Origin: Lantana camara
Lineage: Eukaryota > Streptophyta > Magnoliopsida > Lamiales > Verbenaceae
Direction of reading: 5' to 3'
Length of the DNA: 64,000 bases
Assembly (NCBI GenBank): GCA_037501455.1
Contig: CM074858.1
Span: 86,650,501 to 86,714,500 of the forward strand
Shown here: one piece after another, positions 22,669-33,675 of the stretch
Numbering within the stretch: the stretch's first letter is position 1
How the letters are laid out: each line of letters begins with the position of its first letter
Translations under genes and position numbers: made by a program
Notes under the pieces: model-generated
Seen by the model: the letters and a program-made list of their open reading frames with translations, nothing else
Told to the model about the DNA's origin: nothing
Databases searched by the model: none

Positions 22669-23525
22669 TTGTTGCTTGCGTCGCTTCCACCATCATTCAA
22701 TCTTTTCTTGTTAAACTTCAACATGAATCATCCTCATGCTACTGTAGCTGGGTTGATTAGTCAACTTGTAACTGCTGAAGACACGATAAAGAAGGATCAT
22801 AAGGTAGTGATGGTCACTTCCTCTTCTAGCCCTTCTAAAGGTAAAGGGAAGAAAGTTCCCAAGAAGAAGGGATTTCTTAAACCCGAAGGAGGGGTTAAAA
22901 AGAGAAAGGCCAAGAAGAAAAGGGATCAGAGAGAGGACGTTTGCCACCATTGTGGCAAGAAAGGGCATTGGAAGAGGAACTGCCAAGAGTACAAGGATAC
23001 TCTAAAGAAAGGTGTGTTTATTGTTGAAATAAATCTATCTATTGATTCTAATTCTTGGGTACTTCATACCGGTTGTGGAGCTCATATCTGTAATGATGTG
23101 AAAATGCTAAATGAGGTTCGGCAGCTTAAAGAAGGAGAATGCGTCTTGAAGGTTGGAAAAGGATCAAGCATTCAAGCTCAAGCCATTGGGACGTGTAGAT
23201 TAGATTTAGGTGTCTTTACTTTAGTTTTGAACAAATTCCTTTATGTACCTTCTATTATTCGTAATATCATTTCCATTCCAATACTTGGTTGTGAAGGTTT
23301 TGAGACTTTTTCTAGAAATGGAAACTTTTATCTTAAGAAGAATAAAATTTCCGTTTTACTTAGTATATTATCTAATGGACTTTATACAACTAAAGACACC
23401 AATATTCTGAATATACAACAATTAGACAAATGCAAAATAGATGACAAGATCTCGACTTCTTTATGGTATGCACATTTAGGTCACGTATCCAAAGACAGGA
23501 TTGCTAAGTTAACTAATTTAGGATC
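22669..23525 (+). pseudogene. Copia gag (C-terminal part) and protease, copy 3
   Basis: The frame joins the leader directly to the middle of gag: LLASLPPSFNLF corresponds to codons that in copy 2 lie about 480 bp past the ATG, so the gag N-terminus is deleted. A basic linker and zinc knuckle CHHCGKKGHWKRNC follow (about 22940-22985). The protease region reads WVLHTGCGAHICND: the catalytic aspartate of DTG is histidine here, which should inactivate the enzyme. The gag-pre-integrase text LWYAHLGHVSKDRI ends at LGS where element D is inserted. Residues after 23525 belong to the LTR. Confidence 0.88.
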
Positions 23526-23733
23526 TGTAACGCCCCACATGCTCAAATTATTCAGGTACGCGTGCTACATGTGTGAGTTTGGGAGTTAGATTTGTTAAGC
23601 GTGCTTAATTGCATTAGGTGACTAAGTGGATTATGTGATTAATTACCTATTTGTCTATGTGATCATTTTAATTGTAATTCCATTACATAACATTTCATTT
23701 GTATTATCCACTCATGCAAGAGACATGTAATTT

Positions 23734-23742
<9 letters not shown>

Positions 23743-23774
<32 letters not shown>
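23743..23774 (+). repeat. (AT)16 microsatellite
   Basis: Perfect AT run within LTR D. Confidence 0.95.
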
Positions 23775-23778
<4 letters not shown>

Positions 23779-24627
23779 GATTCACTTATTCATATCATAA
23801 CATAATTTGATTTATATATATATATCTTTATACTTAAACTAAACTTCATAAGATTTATATTTCTATTCTCATTCAATTCATGTAATTGATCATTAGCATG
23901 TAATATACATAGATATTCATATATAACCCTTATACACTTTCACACTCACATTCATTATATTTGTATATAATAATAAAGCACTAATATGATTATATACATA
24001 TTATATAGATAATATCTAACTTTATACATATATATCATATATCTATACATATATTACTTATACCTTGTATCTAATTTGCAAGACACAAACACACACATAA
24101 TCTCTACCACACCAATTACACACACTCATCCTCACCTTCATCACATCGATCATCAAGCAAGAAGGAGAAGGAAGAAGATCATCCATCAAGAAGCATCATC
24201 CTCATCAAGATCATCTCCTCCATTTCATCATCTTCATCCCATTTCTTTATCTCTAAGGTTGGATATGGTTTAATATGAGTTTGTTTCATTTGTGAATAGT
24301 TAGGGCTAGATGTTTTGGTATGATCTCCTTAACTTTAAGCATGAATATATGTTCTTGTTGGTGTGTATTTTGAGTTTATAGCATGAATACTTGAAGTTAT
24401 TGGCTTATTTGATGTTGTGGCCATTATGAAACTTTGGATGATTGATTCATGTGTCAATATGATGGATTTATATGTTGTAATTGAAGTATGAGATGTATAT
24501 TGGTGTTGTAGGTTAGTTTTGAGGTATTTGATTGTTGTTGATTGTTGTTGATTGGTGTTGAATGGCTTGGGAGCCATTTTTCCGAGACCTACCCTGTTTT
24601 TCCCCTGTTTTTTCGCCCAGCGGCTTC

Positions 24628-24740
24628 CCAAACGCTCGTTTGGCTTTTCAGTTCATGCACCAAACGCCCGTTTGGCACTGTTACAGGAGGTTTTCACACG
24701 CCCCGTTTCTGCTTTCAGACTATTTTTCAAATGGGCGTTT
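24628..24740. repeat. Palindrome array, motif CCAAACGCCCGTTTGG
   Basis: CCAAACGCTCGTTTGG (24628-24643) and CCAAACGCCCGTTTGG (24660-24675) are 16-mers with 7 bp arms. A half-degenerate ACACGCCCCGTTTC begins near 24696, and CAAATGGGCGTTT is at 24728-24740. Core AACG-NN-CGTT, as in LTR B and the Athila A' LTR. Confidence 0.8.
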
Positions 24741-26813
24741 CTCCCTTATCCGATTGACTTGATTTTTGAACCGTTGGAAACCTATTGAAGTCTAGAATAA
24801 CCTCCAGTTGGAATCATCTCAATATTTTTGACCATTTGTGAGTTATAATCAATTATTTTAGGTGTCACCACTTTCCCGGAAAGCTGCACTCGCCTAACTT
24901 CAAGCTTACGCCATTTTCTCCTCACTTTGAACTAGAAAACGAGCCATATACCATCGGAAAGTTATTTGTGTCTAGTTTCATATCCAACAATAAAAACTCA
25001 ATTCCAACTTATAGAACTTAAGATATTCCAGTTTTCTCTCAGTATGCGCATTTCCAAAAACTGTCACCTTTTGCCAAACTTTGCCAAAACCTCTTTTCTT
25101 GCGTTCCTTTCACTTCCTTGGCTCCCGTATGTGAGTTATATGGAGTATATACTTGCTTAATTGATAATTATGTTCTTATTTGACACTCTTTGGTTCTTAC
25201 TTGCTTAAGTTTGATTGTTTGAATTGTGCTTGATATATGAATTGAATTCGTGTGAGTAATTGAGCATATGAACATGATCACACCCTTCCATGACATACTT
25301 ATGCTTTATTCCATATTGAATCATCACATAAGCATGTCGTGCGTCTTATGTGGCTTCATATTGGGTCGTGTCTATCGAGTACATGTTATTCACTTTCTTT
25401 TACAGTTCTTCTCCAGGGCGGTCTCGTGACCTTATAAGCACACGACCTAGCTTGTATCCTTGTATTGTTATCTTCCAGGTGAGGGTGTTTTCATTTTAGT
25501 TATGTATTAAATCCCTATAATCCTTATGTGATATGTTTTGGCCAAAATCCTAACTATATATTTATGTATCGTTTTCAAGTAAAGTCATCGAGTAAATATT
25601 TTCAAGGAATGAAGCAATTGCAATGAAACATATTGAAATGTTCTAACGAATTGAAATATTTTGGCGAGATAACGCACTTCACGTTCACGTTATTGGGCCC
25701 GGAAAAATGTGGTCTTGGATACCGGTACGGCATCAGGCCGTCGGGCAATCCCTTATCACATAGTACCCTTTGAGATTATCCTCGCGCGACTTTGGTGGAA
25801 GGAAGGTGGGATATTCTTGAGCCGGTGGTTGATCCACTTGAAAGGAGCGGGTAGGAGTCATGAGCCCCCGTCTTGACAAGTTAACGTTAAATGGTTGGGT
25901 CTGCAGGCCCGACCATTTCGGAGGGAGAAGGTTGGAATGTTTTACGATCATGTTCATGTTTACGTTACGCACCGTGCGAGAAGGTCGGGACACGGATTGC
26001 CCAAACGACTATGTTTTATGCCCGCATGTATTATTATGTATTGTATGATCACGTATTCAAATCATTAAATCATGTTCATTGTACACGGTCGGAGTTGGAT
26101 TGGAGATAATGCACGCTCACTTGCCGAGCTATAACGATTATTCATGCATTACGAACTTAACGAATTTAATATGAATTAGTCGTAAAGTCCGAGCATTGTT
26201 AATCTGTTTCTTGCCCTTCTTGGGAACTATCTTTAAATAAAACTTTGCTCAGGATTTATAACTTGCATGTGCATGTTTTATATATACGTATAGCTCCTGC
26301 TCACTCAGTCTTCTAGAGACTGACCCCTCTTTCCCACTTTTCTCAGTTCTTGCAGGTTTTGCTAGGCAGGAGTCAAGTCTTAGGGATTGTCTCTAGTCTC
26401 ACTTGTACACTCAAGTCACATTCTACATTTATTATGTTTATCTGTACCATGTATTTAATTAGGCCTGTATGCCAATGCATGTATTATTGTATTATTGATT
26501 ATGGATTCGGGATAGGTTGCATGCTTAGCTGAACCCGTTGTTCGGTGCATGTTGGATTTAATTATATTTATGAATTCTTTGGGCTTGTAGCCATTAATGG
26601 AATTTTATTATTGGCATGATTGCTTCCGCATTGCACTTGTACTGTTTTTGGGTTGTTCCGTATAGGGTTAGATTCCGCCTAGCTAGGAAAGTTTTTATTT
26701 TATCACCCGTTCGCTATGAGTCCGATTCATACTGGATCGTCTATTTCACGTGTGGACTAGACTTGTAGTGTCGGGGATGTGGTGCCTATCGTCACTGGAG
26801 CAACATCCTAAGG

Positions 26814-26825
26814 TGGTATCAGAGC
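26814..26825 (+). promoter_or_regulatory. Primer-binding site of element D
   Basis: TGGTATCAGAGC lies 8 bp after the LTR end, initiator tRNA-Met type, the same arrangement as in elements A and B. Confidence 0.8.
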
Positions 26826-27117
26826 TCCAAGTTGCAAAACCGGAGTTCCAGCGTCGTGTCATGTCAAGTTTAGGTTGAACGGCTTAGGAACAATGTGTCA
26901 ACGTGTGCACCACATTGATCATGAGCATGTATTATTGGAAAGTTTGATGAATTTTATGATGAAATTTTAATTTTGTTGATTTTTGTGTTGCATTTTGCAT
27001 CCATACGTGTTTTGGTGTTAATTATGTGACATATGCATTCAATAACTAGCATGCATTTATATTTGAATTGAGTTCTGATTCATAGGTTGCGATCACAACA
27101 TCAAACCATGGCCAAAT

Positions 27118-28598
27118 TTACAAAGTAACCGCCATATACTTATTTTTGCATAATTCCTTAAGGAATTTAACATAACGTGGAACCTGTTTAATGGCCTCGA
27201 GGAGTGGAATGTTCACTTCAACCTTTTCAAAGAGCTCAATAATACTCTTATCCTCTCTGTCCTTCTTGCTCTGAGCTAACCTTTGAGGGAATGGTGGTGC
27301 AACTACAAGTCGCTTCGGCTTCTGAGTGTTTTCAGCTGGACTGGAATTACGTCTATGATCACGGGCAGGTTTCTTCTCCATCTCCTTTTTAGTTTCTGCA
27401 TTAGAGACCTGTACGTGGTTACGTTTGGGATTCCTGTCGACTGGAGGCTATAATTCCTTCTCGTTTCGCAACATAATCGCACTCACATTGTGTCTAGGGT
27501 CATGTGTTTGCGATGGTAATCTGTCTTTGGCTTCCAATTTACTGACCGACGATGCGATTTGTCCCACATGAGTCTCCAAAGTCTTTATAGTATCCTCCAT
27601 CTTTTGAATCATGTTCGTAGTGTCCTGTTGATATTTATCAGTGTTAGTAGCCAGCATATGGACAATATCACTAAGAGACGTACCTGAGCCCAAAGACTGT
27701 TGTGGTGGTGGTATCTGATGGAAGGTCTTATTATTTGGTTAGTTGTTGGCATAGTTGTAATGTGGGTGGTACTTCCATCCAGGATGGTAAGTGTTCGAAT
27801 AAGGGCACACATCAGTTGGGTGCTCGAAGCTAGTGCAGATGCCGCAAGCCCTTGCATGTGGAGGAGTACCTACATTCATGTTCTGCACCAAGGTTGTTAG
27901 CAAAGACTTAATTTCATCAAGTGAATTCACGTTTACCTCATTTACCCTTCTAGGGATATCCTGTCGAGCTCCAAATTATTAGGAGTTTGCTGTCATGGTT
28001 GATATCAGCTCTCTAGATTTAGCAGGTGTCTTGCTAACGATTGCTCCTCCACTCGCGGTGTCCATCATTCTGCGTTCCATCGGAGTTAGGCCTTCGTAGA
28101 AGTACTGAATGACCAATTGATCTGAAATTCCATGTTGGGGAAATCTCACTAACAATCTTTTGTATCTTTCCCAATACTCAAAGAGGCTCTCGGAGTCCTT
28201 CTGCCTAATGCCACAGATTTTACATCTGATGTTTGTAGCTCGGGAGACTGGAAAGTACCTATCCAAAAACTGTCTAGACATCTCTGCCCATGTAGTGATG
28301 GTCCTCGAAGATAGTAGTACAACCAATCCTTAGTTGTATCTTGGAACGAGAACGGAAAAGCCCTTATCTTAATTTCATCCTCCGTGACATTGTGTGGTTT
28401 CATGGACGTGTACACAAGATGGAACTCCTTCAAATGCTTTTTTGGATCCTCATTCTCCATCCCACGGAAGGTTGGCAACAAGTGGATGAGTCCTGACTTC
28501 AATTCAAAGCCTTCTTGCAGGTCTAGAAAGGTTATGCACAGTGGCTGTTGTGCCTCAGTGGGTCTGGCAAGGTCCCGACGTGTTCTGTTCTGAGCCAT
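27118..28598 (-). pseudogene. Athila-like gag, frameshifted
   Basis: Capsid-type gag (retrotrans_gag family) that would form the virus-like particle. Starting at the ATG at 28598 it shows HLLPTFRGMENEDPKKHLKEF and FPFSFQDTTKDWLYY; then in another frame FLDRYFPVSRATNIR and LLVRFPQHGISDQLVIQYFY; then the cysteine-containing CGICTSFEHPTDVCP near 27820, VGQIASSVSKLEAKDRLPS near 27540, and PPFPQRLAQSKKDRED near 27280. The order matches gag of elements A' and B'. Frame changes near 28300 and stops between segments break it. The last residues after KELCKNK (about 27145) belong to other sequence. Confidence 0.82.
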
Positions 28599-28784
28599 AT
28601 CTTGACCCTGACCATTACCAAGTTCCCTGACAGTTTGCTCTTCAGCTTGAAACTCCTAATCAGATTCACTGTAAGAATCCAGCTCAAACAATTTCGAAAT
28701 TTTACCAACTGCAACGTGCTCTTTACTTTGTCCCGTACGAAGTTTCCTAGGCATAAGAAAAAGAAACAAAATTAGTTACCAATC

Positions 28785-28802
28785 TCCCCGGCAACGGTGC
28801 CA
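28785..28802 (-). promoter_or_regulatory. Primer-binding site, tRNA-Asp type, element C'
   Basis: On the minus strand TGGCACCGTTGCCGGGGA lies 5 bp after the LTR end. It differs by one base from the TGGCGCCGTTGCCGGGGA of elements A' and B'. Such sites are typical of plant Athila and related gypsy elements. Confidence 0.88.
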
Positions 28803-28807
28803 AAATT

Positions 28808-30379
28808 TGATGGATGTCGAAGCCACAAAAAATAAAGTCTCAAGTACCGAATACATATAAATTGCAAATAGTGGTAAAATGGGTCGATCTACGGAGAGAT
28901 TGGACGAATTTATCACTCTTAATATACCAAAGAATAAACTAAAATAATTAAAGGGGGGGGGAGGGGTTGAGGTTTGATTAAACTAATAGAAATTAAACTA
29001 AATAACCAACAACAATTAAACTAAATTAGAAATTCAAAGTAAACTCAAGTAATTCAATAGATAAGAAATAGTCGGGAAATTCCTAATCATACATAGACTA
29101 CGGTCATCGACTCAAGATTTTCATTGGTTGAATGCTAGATTAGCTATGGTTACCAACTACCTCTGGCTCCCTTGTTTCTTCTCAGTTCTATAGTAATTAA
29201 AGAAACTCCTAAGAATTACTTCCTACTTAATCGATAAACTTTTCGAGACTCTCTCCAAGATTCAATCAATTAATAGCTTTGAGCACCAAAGAAACACTAA
29301 CCCTAACCGGTTATGCATAGACTCCGGCTTCACTCAATTAGACCGTAAACTCCTCGACACGAAATAAGACAAGCATTATGTCCTAGTATCGATTGCTGCA
29401 ATTTCTAATTATTTAGCTAACACCGCCAAACGAATTAGATAGCTATATGTCAATTAACAATTCAATATTTGGCCAAAATCAAAGAACTAATTAACAAGCA
29501 ATGACAAGAAAATGGGAATAATACGGATAGCCTAAACCAACTAATTAAAATAGATTAGTCTCACAAGTCTAGCATAATCATGGAAAATCCCAACTAAAAA
29601 GAAACTAGCAAATCATAAAGGAATTGAGTAAAACAAGGTTCAAAATCATAATCTAAAATAAAGAAAATGAGAATATAGAATAAACTCCCTAGTCCCGTTG
29701 GAAGTGATACTGCGTTTCTCGTGTATCAGCGTGTTCCTTCGTCGTTTTTTGTGTGAAGAGCGTGTGTAAAAACTCCCCCTTGTAGTCCCGTTTGTGTGCC
29801 ACTTTATTCCCAAATTTCTTCCCCACGTTGTCTAAGTAACACCCATGTTCTGTAGTGTTATTGCCTACTTCTCCAAAACGTTTGTAACCCCCACTCACGT
29901 TGTCCATCAAAAGTGGGAAAATCTGATGCCCAAGGGTGAAGCCTCCCACTTGGACTCTTAATTGTCCAAGTCCATCACATTTGAATTGCTTTGTTGGCCT
30001 CCAAAGATTCCTACCAGAATTAGAGAAATAATAGGCCTAGCTCCTCATCGTGAATTCTACCCAAAAGCCCAAGTAAATAACTTTTTTCTGAACTAATCTC
30101 TAGCAACGCAGGTGATGTCTCAAAGTTGTCTGTCCTAATTTTCATTGGAAATAATCAAGCCCCAGGAATCCGAGAACACTAAAGTTACTTTGTTTGTCTC
30201 CCGTGTTGCACCCGCATCTTCATTAAGCCAAATTCTCTCAATATCGTATCAAATTCTGACAAATTGAGTTTCCCTACTTCAAAGCATAAATCCCGATAAA
30301 TTAACTGTAATTAAATTAAATCAAGGGTCAAAATACGACAATTCAAGTTCTACAATAGGAAAATTATGCGACGTATCAA
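28808..30379 (-). repeat. 5' LTR of Athila-like element C' (1572 bp)
   Basis: On the minus strand it begins TGATACGTCGC (30379) and ends GACATCCATCA (28808). AT-rich, with no convincing frame. The G-run near 28951-28965 is a homopolymer tract. Confidence 0.78.
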
Positions 30380-30932
30380 ATATAAATCTTACTTTGGGTC
30401 GTTGATCGGAGGGTTGGATCTTACGAAACCCGAGCTCAAAGGCTTGAGGCCAAAATGGGGTGTTTCTCCTTCTCTTTCTCTTTCCCTTGCTTCAACGTGG
30501 AAATGAGGGGAAGAAATGGGGCTTGGCCCTTTTTCTTGGCAAAAAACGGGCAGGGTCAAATGGTATCCGGTCCACTCGGGTCGGATTTTAAAATGGTATA
30601 GCGATCAAGTGGCTTTAGAAAATAAATGGTTAATCCCATCGAATCCAATTCACCGAAATGAATTCAATGGTAAGTTTGGAATTCGAATCCGAATTCCCGA
30701 GCTCAAGGTAGCCATGAATGGCCCAAAACATCCTAATTGTAATTACGTCCTTAACCTGGAAATATTGGACAATTGAGTCCAAGTACAATTTAAATAAATT
30801 CTAAGGCGCACTTAATTAAAATAAAATTATACGTTGACACGTAGAGCATGCGACGTTACATAAATCACAGAAATACAGAATTAATCTCTCTCGTGATGTC
30901 ATACCTGGCTTGCCGGAAAATGGGGCATCACA
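30380..30932 (-). repeat. 3' LTR of element B, 5' portion
   Basis: The minus-strand start TGTGATGCCCCATTTTCC ends at 30932. About 550 bp aligns by eye with the start of LTR A (12680-13233), including the shared CCGAATTCCCGAGCTCAAGG. The remainder is lost to the left. Confidence 0.78.
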
Positions 30933-30948
30933 ACCTCTCCCTCCTAAG
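30933..30948 (-). promoter_or_regulatory. Polypurine tract of element B
   Basis: On the minus strand AGGAGGGAGAGGTT immediately precedes the LTR start. This primes plus-strand DNA synthesis. Its presence shows 30932 is a 3' LTR boundary. Confidence 0.75.
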
Positions 30949-31380
30949 TGGGAACTGTCTTCAGGTCCTATGCTTCGAGTTCTGGACTCTCGGTACAACT
31001 ACTCTGTGTTCATCCCATGTGGGGTTTGTGACATCCCTATAGGAATTATTTCGGAAAAGGTCTTCAAGCAACAGGGGTCTTGACTCATTGCAGAGAAGGC
31101 TTGCCCTCGAACTAGATCCAGTGTTAAGCGAGTAGCTTGGTTGGACTCGTACAACAAGAGGGTCTAAAGGATTCATCTCTCATCATTTAGGCCCATTACG
31201 ACCTAACTCTCGGGGTTCGGTTTAAAAACGAGTATGGTGCCTTAGACAACCGCAATCTCCCAACCATGAACCTAAGTGAACTCTTCAATGCTTCTAGGGG
31301 GTTCGATGTTGGGCGAATCGAACCATCTTGACCTATACTTGACACGACACGACACAAGAAACCCCAATTTTGCAACCTAG

Positions 31381-31393
31381 GGCTCTGATACCA
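31381..31393 (-). promoter_or_regulatory. Primer-binding site of element B
   Basis: On the minus strand TGGTATCAGAGCC lies 8 bp after the LTR end at 31402, initiator tRNA-Met type. Confidence 0.82.
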
Positions 31394-31401
31394 CTTTAGG
31401 A

Positions 31402-33675
31402 TGTAGCACCCGCAACGATAGGCGCCACATCGCACGCACCATAAGCTTAGTCCATGCATGAAATGGACAATCCATACATGAACTAGACTCATAGTGAACG
31501 GGTGACAATTAAAAACAACCTGGCTAGGCGGAATCTAACCCTGTACCAATTAATCCAGAATAGACATAATGCGGAGCTAAAGCAATAAGTTAAAAGCAGA
31601 AATTCCAACCATGGCTTCAAGCCCATCAATTCAAAGCATAATTAGTATCTGACATGCATCCTAGCAACGGGTTCAACTAAGCATGCAACCTGTCCCGAAT
31701 CAATATCCATTAATCATAATTGGTACACAAGCGCAATTACTTAGAGTAATATAAATAAATTATAACATGGTGAAATGCTGCTCGAGTGTACAAGTGACTC
31801 GAACAAGAAAGCTATGACTCGACTCCCGCCAAGCACCACCTGTAAGACCTGAAAAGTGAAAAGAGGGATCAGCCTCTAGAAGACTGAGCGAGCCGGAGCT
31901 ATACATACATAAAACATGCACATACAAGTCATAAATCCCGAGCAAAGTTTTACTTGAAGTTAGTTCCCGCGAAGGGCAAGGGAATAGTTAAGCATTGCTC
32001 GGACTTTACGACTAATTCATATTAAATTCGTTACGTTCATAATCCATAATAATCAATGTGGCTCGGTGAGTGAGCGTGCATAATCTCCAACTAAACTCCG
32101 TCGTGTACAATAGACACGAATAATACTTTGAATACGTGATCATACAAAACATAATAATACATGCAAGCCATAAACATGAAGCATAACCATTTGGTCAATC
32201 CGTGTCCCGGCCTTCCCGCATGGTGCATAACAATAATAACCGTGTGCATAATCATAATCATAATCATAAAATAATTCCAACCTTCTCCCTCCATAATGGT
32301 CAAGCCTGCAGACCCGAACCATTCCATAACAATATCGAGACGGGGGCTCATAACTCCTACCCGCTGCTTCGATGGGGTAACACCATCGGCTCAACAATAT
32401 CCCGCCTCCCATGACTCCTGGTTGCGCGAGGATATCTCAAAGGGTACTATATACAATGGTTTATCTGACGGCCCGATGTCGTTCCTGTCTTCATTCACAT
32501 ATTTCCCCGGGCCCAATAAAATGTGCATGATCAATGTGCATAATCTCCCCAAAACATTTCAAGCCATGATCAAAATAATAATTTATTTCAAATCCTTGAG
32601 AAATAATTTACTCAATAAGAATTTACTCGATGACTTCACTTTGAAAACGATATATATATACGTTAGCTTTTTGGCCAAAACTTGTCAGATAAGGTCGTAC
32701 GGTTCAATACGTAACTAGAACAAAAACACCCTCACCTGGAATACCACGAGACAAGAGAAATGAGTAATACCGGTGCCTATTCGATCCGAAAGTCTCCGCC
32801 CTGGGGATGAGCTGTACAAGAACAAGGAACATTGTATACTCATAAGAACTGATCCAATATGAGACCATATAGGACACACGACATTGATATGAGGTGTTCT
32901 TGGCATGATATGGAATGATATGACATGTGTGCGAGAACATAAAATGATATGTTATTCCGTGATAGTGTTCATGTGCACAATTAATATCCCACGTGTAAGC
33001 AACTATACGAATTCATAACGAATTATGCATTAAAAAGAAATATAAATCATGGAATGGTATAAAACATTAATTAAAGGCATAAAAACATCATGCATAACAC
33101 ATACAAGCAAACACGGACGAGAACAGAACATTCCCAAGTGAAAAGAGACGATCCGAAAATCGGTCGGAGGTCAGCCACCGTCCAAATGGCCGTTTGGATC
33201 CAAGGCCAAAAAGTGAAACGGCCGTTTGGGGACCTTCTGTCCCCAGACAGGCCATCTGGAACGGCCGTTTCGAACACTGGCCCAAACTACAAACGGCCGT
33301 TCTAGCCCTCTCTGTTGGCGCATGCAGAACACACAAACGGCCATTCGGAGAAACAAGATAAATCCGAAAAGGCCGTTTCAGTCTATCCTGCTCGAAAAAG
33401 AGAAGAAGCAGCAGTTATGGCAGAAAAGCAACAACCAACAGACACACACGAACCCACACCACTCCGGATCATACAAAATTCACAACACATAGCATATATA
33501 ATATGTAGATCACCTATTTGCACATAAGAGTTCGCGAAAGAGCTCAAACACATAAATCTCCCAACCCGGTACTATTCACTATCTCCCAAGTAGCCACATA
33601 ACACATATTCAAGGAACGAAAGAGGTATTAAATGGAAGCATGTAACGACTAGAATACAAATCTTACCTTGGGTCG
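31402..33675 (-). repeat. 5' LTR of element B, interrupted by Athila A'
   Basis: The plus-strand view starts TGTAGCACCCGC (LTR end) and runs to 33675. There the text AATCTTACCTTGGGTCG breaks off and TGTTGTGTG of Athila A' begins. The same text continues uninterrupted in the other LTR of B at 30390-30410. Contains the AACGGCCGTT array. Confidence 0.8.
33182..33378. repeat. Palindrome array, motif AAACGGCCGTTT
   Basis: Six copies lie in 200 bp: CCAAATGGCCGTTTGG (33182-33197), AAACGGCCGTTT (33216-33227), AACGGCCGTTT (33260-33270), AAACGGCCGTT (33291-33301), AAACGGCCATT (33335-33345) and AAAAGGCCGTTT (33367-33378). Spacers are unrelated and of uneven length. Overlapping short frames are artefacts. 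Confidence 0.88.

Larger units (their letters stand above)
13234..23525 (+). mobile_element. Ty1/copia retrotransposon, copy 3, partial and split by solo LTR E
   Basis: Plus-strand relative of copy 2, more diverged. Its parts are the last about 1.2 kb of the 5' LTR (13234-14460), the primer site, leader part 1 (14461-14722), solo LTR E as an insertion, leader part 2 (20770-22668) and gag-protease (22669-23525). It is interrupted on the left by element A and on the right by element D, whose LTR is preceded by GGATC (23521-23525). The rest of pol and the 3' LTR are not in the window. Confidence 0.85.
23526..26805 (+). repeat. 5' LTR of element D (3280 bp)
   Basis: Starts TGTAACGCCCCACATG and ends GGAGCAACA, followed 8 bp later by the primer site. 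Its length matches LTR A. It has a very AT-rich 5' part with an (AT)16 tract (23743-23774), the palindrome array at 24628-24740, and a 3' part that mirrors LTRs B and C (the stretch around 25860-26000 and the CACCGTGCGAGAAGG region). Confidence 0.85.
23526..27145 (+). mobile_element. Coding-poor LTR retrotransposon D: 5' LTR, primer site and start of internal region
   Basis: Plus-strand element inserted in copia copy 3 (left duplication GGATC at 23521-23525; right side not in the window). After the LTR and primer site about 330 bp of internal sequence is left, similar to element A. Then the sequence switches near 27118-27145 to the antisense gag of Athila-like element C'. No frame is recognised in the internal part. 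The junction is a truncation or rearrangement, not a clean insertion edge. Confidence 0.7.
27146..30379 (-). mobile_element. Athila-like Ty3/gypsy element C', 5' end only
   Basis: Minus-strand order is 5' LTR (28808-30379), tRNA-Asp-type primer site (28785-28802) and gag (28598 down to about 27146). Protease, RT, integrase and 3' LTR are absent; the sequence breaks inside the end of gag. It is inserted in the 3' LTR of element B, near the AATCTTACTTTGGGTCG segment. Confidence 0.8.
30380..33675 (-). mobile_element. Coding-poor LTR retrotransposon B with a 0.47 kb internal region
   Basis: Minus-strand element. The start of its 3' LTR is 30380-30932 (cut on the left by element C'), the polypurine tract follows from 30933, the internal region is 30933-31401, the primer site is 31381-31393, and the 5' LTR runs from 31402 to 33675, where Athila A' is inserted. 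Only 469 bp separate the two LTRs, far too short for gag-pol, so the element is non-autonomous. The LTR family is that of A, C, D and E. Confidence 0.78.

Noticed and set aside
29689..29949. 86-codon minus-strand frame
   Set aside because: It lies within the LTR of Athila C' and has no recognisable protein features.
33182..33378. Regular palindromes with spacers considered as a CRISPR-like array
   Set aside because: Repeats are only 10-16 bp, spacers are uneven, there are no cas genes, and the context is a plant LTR.
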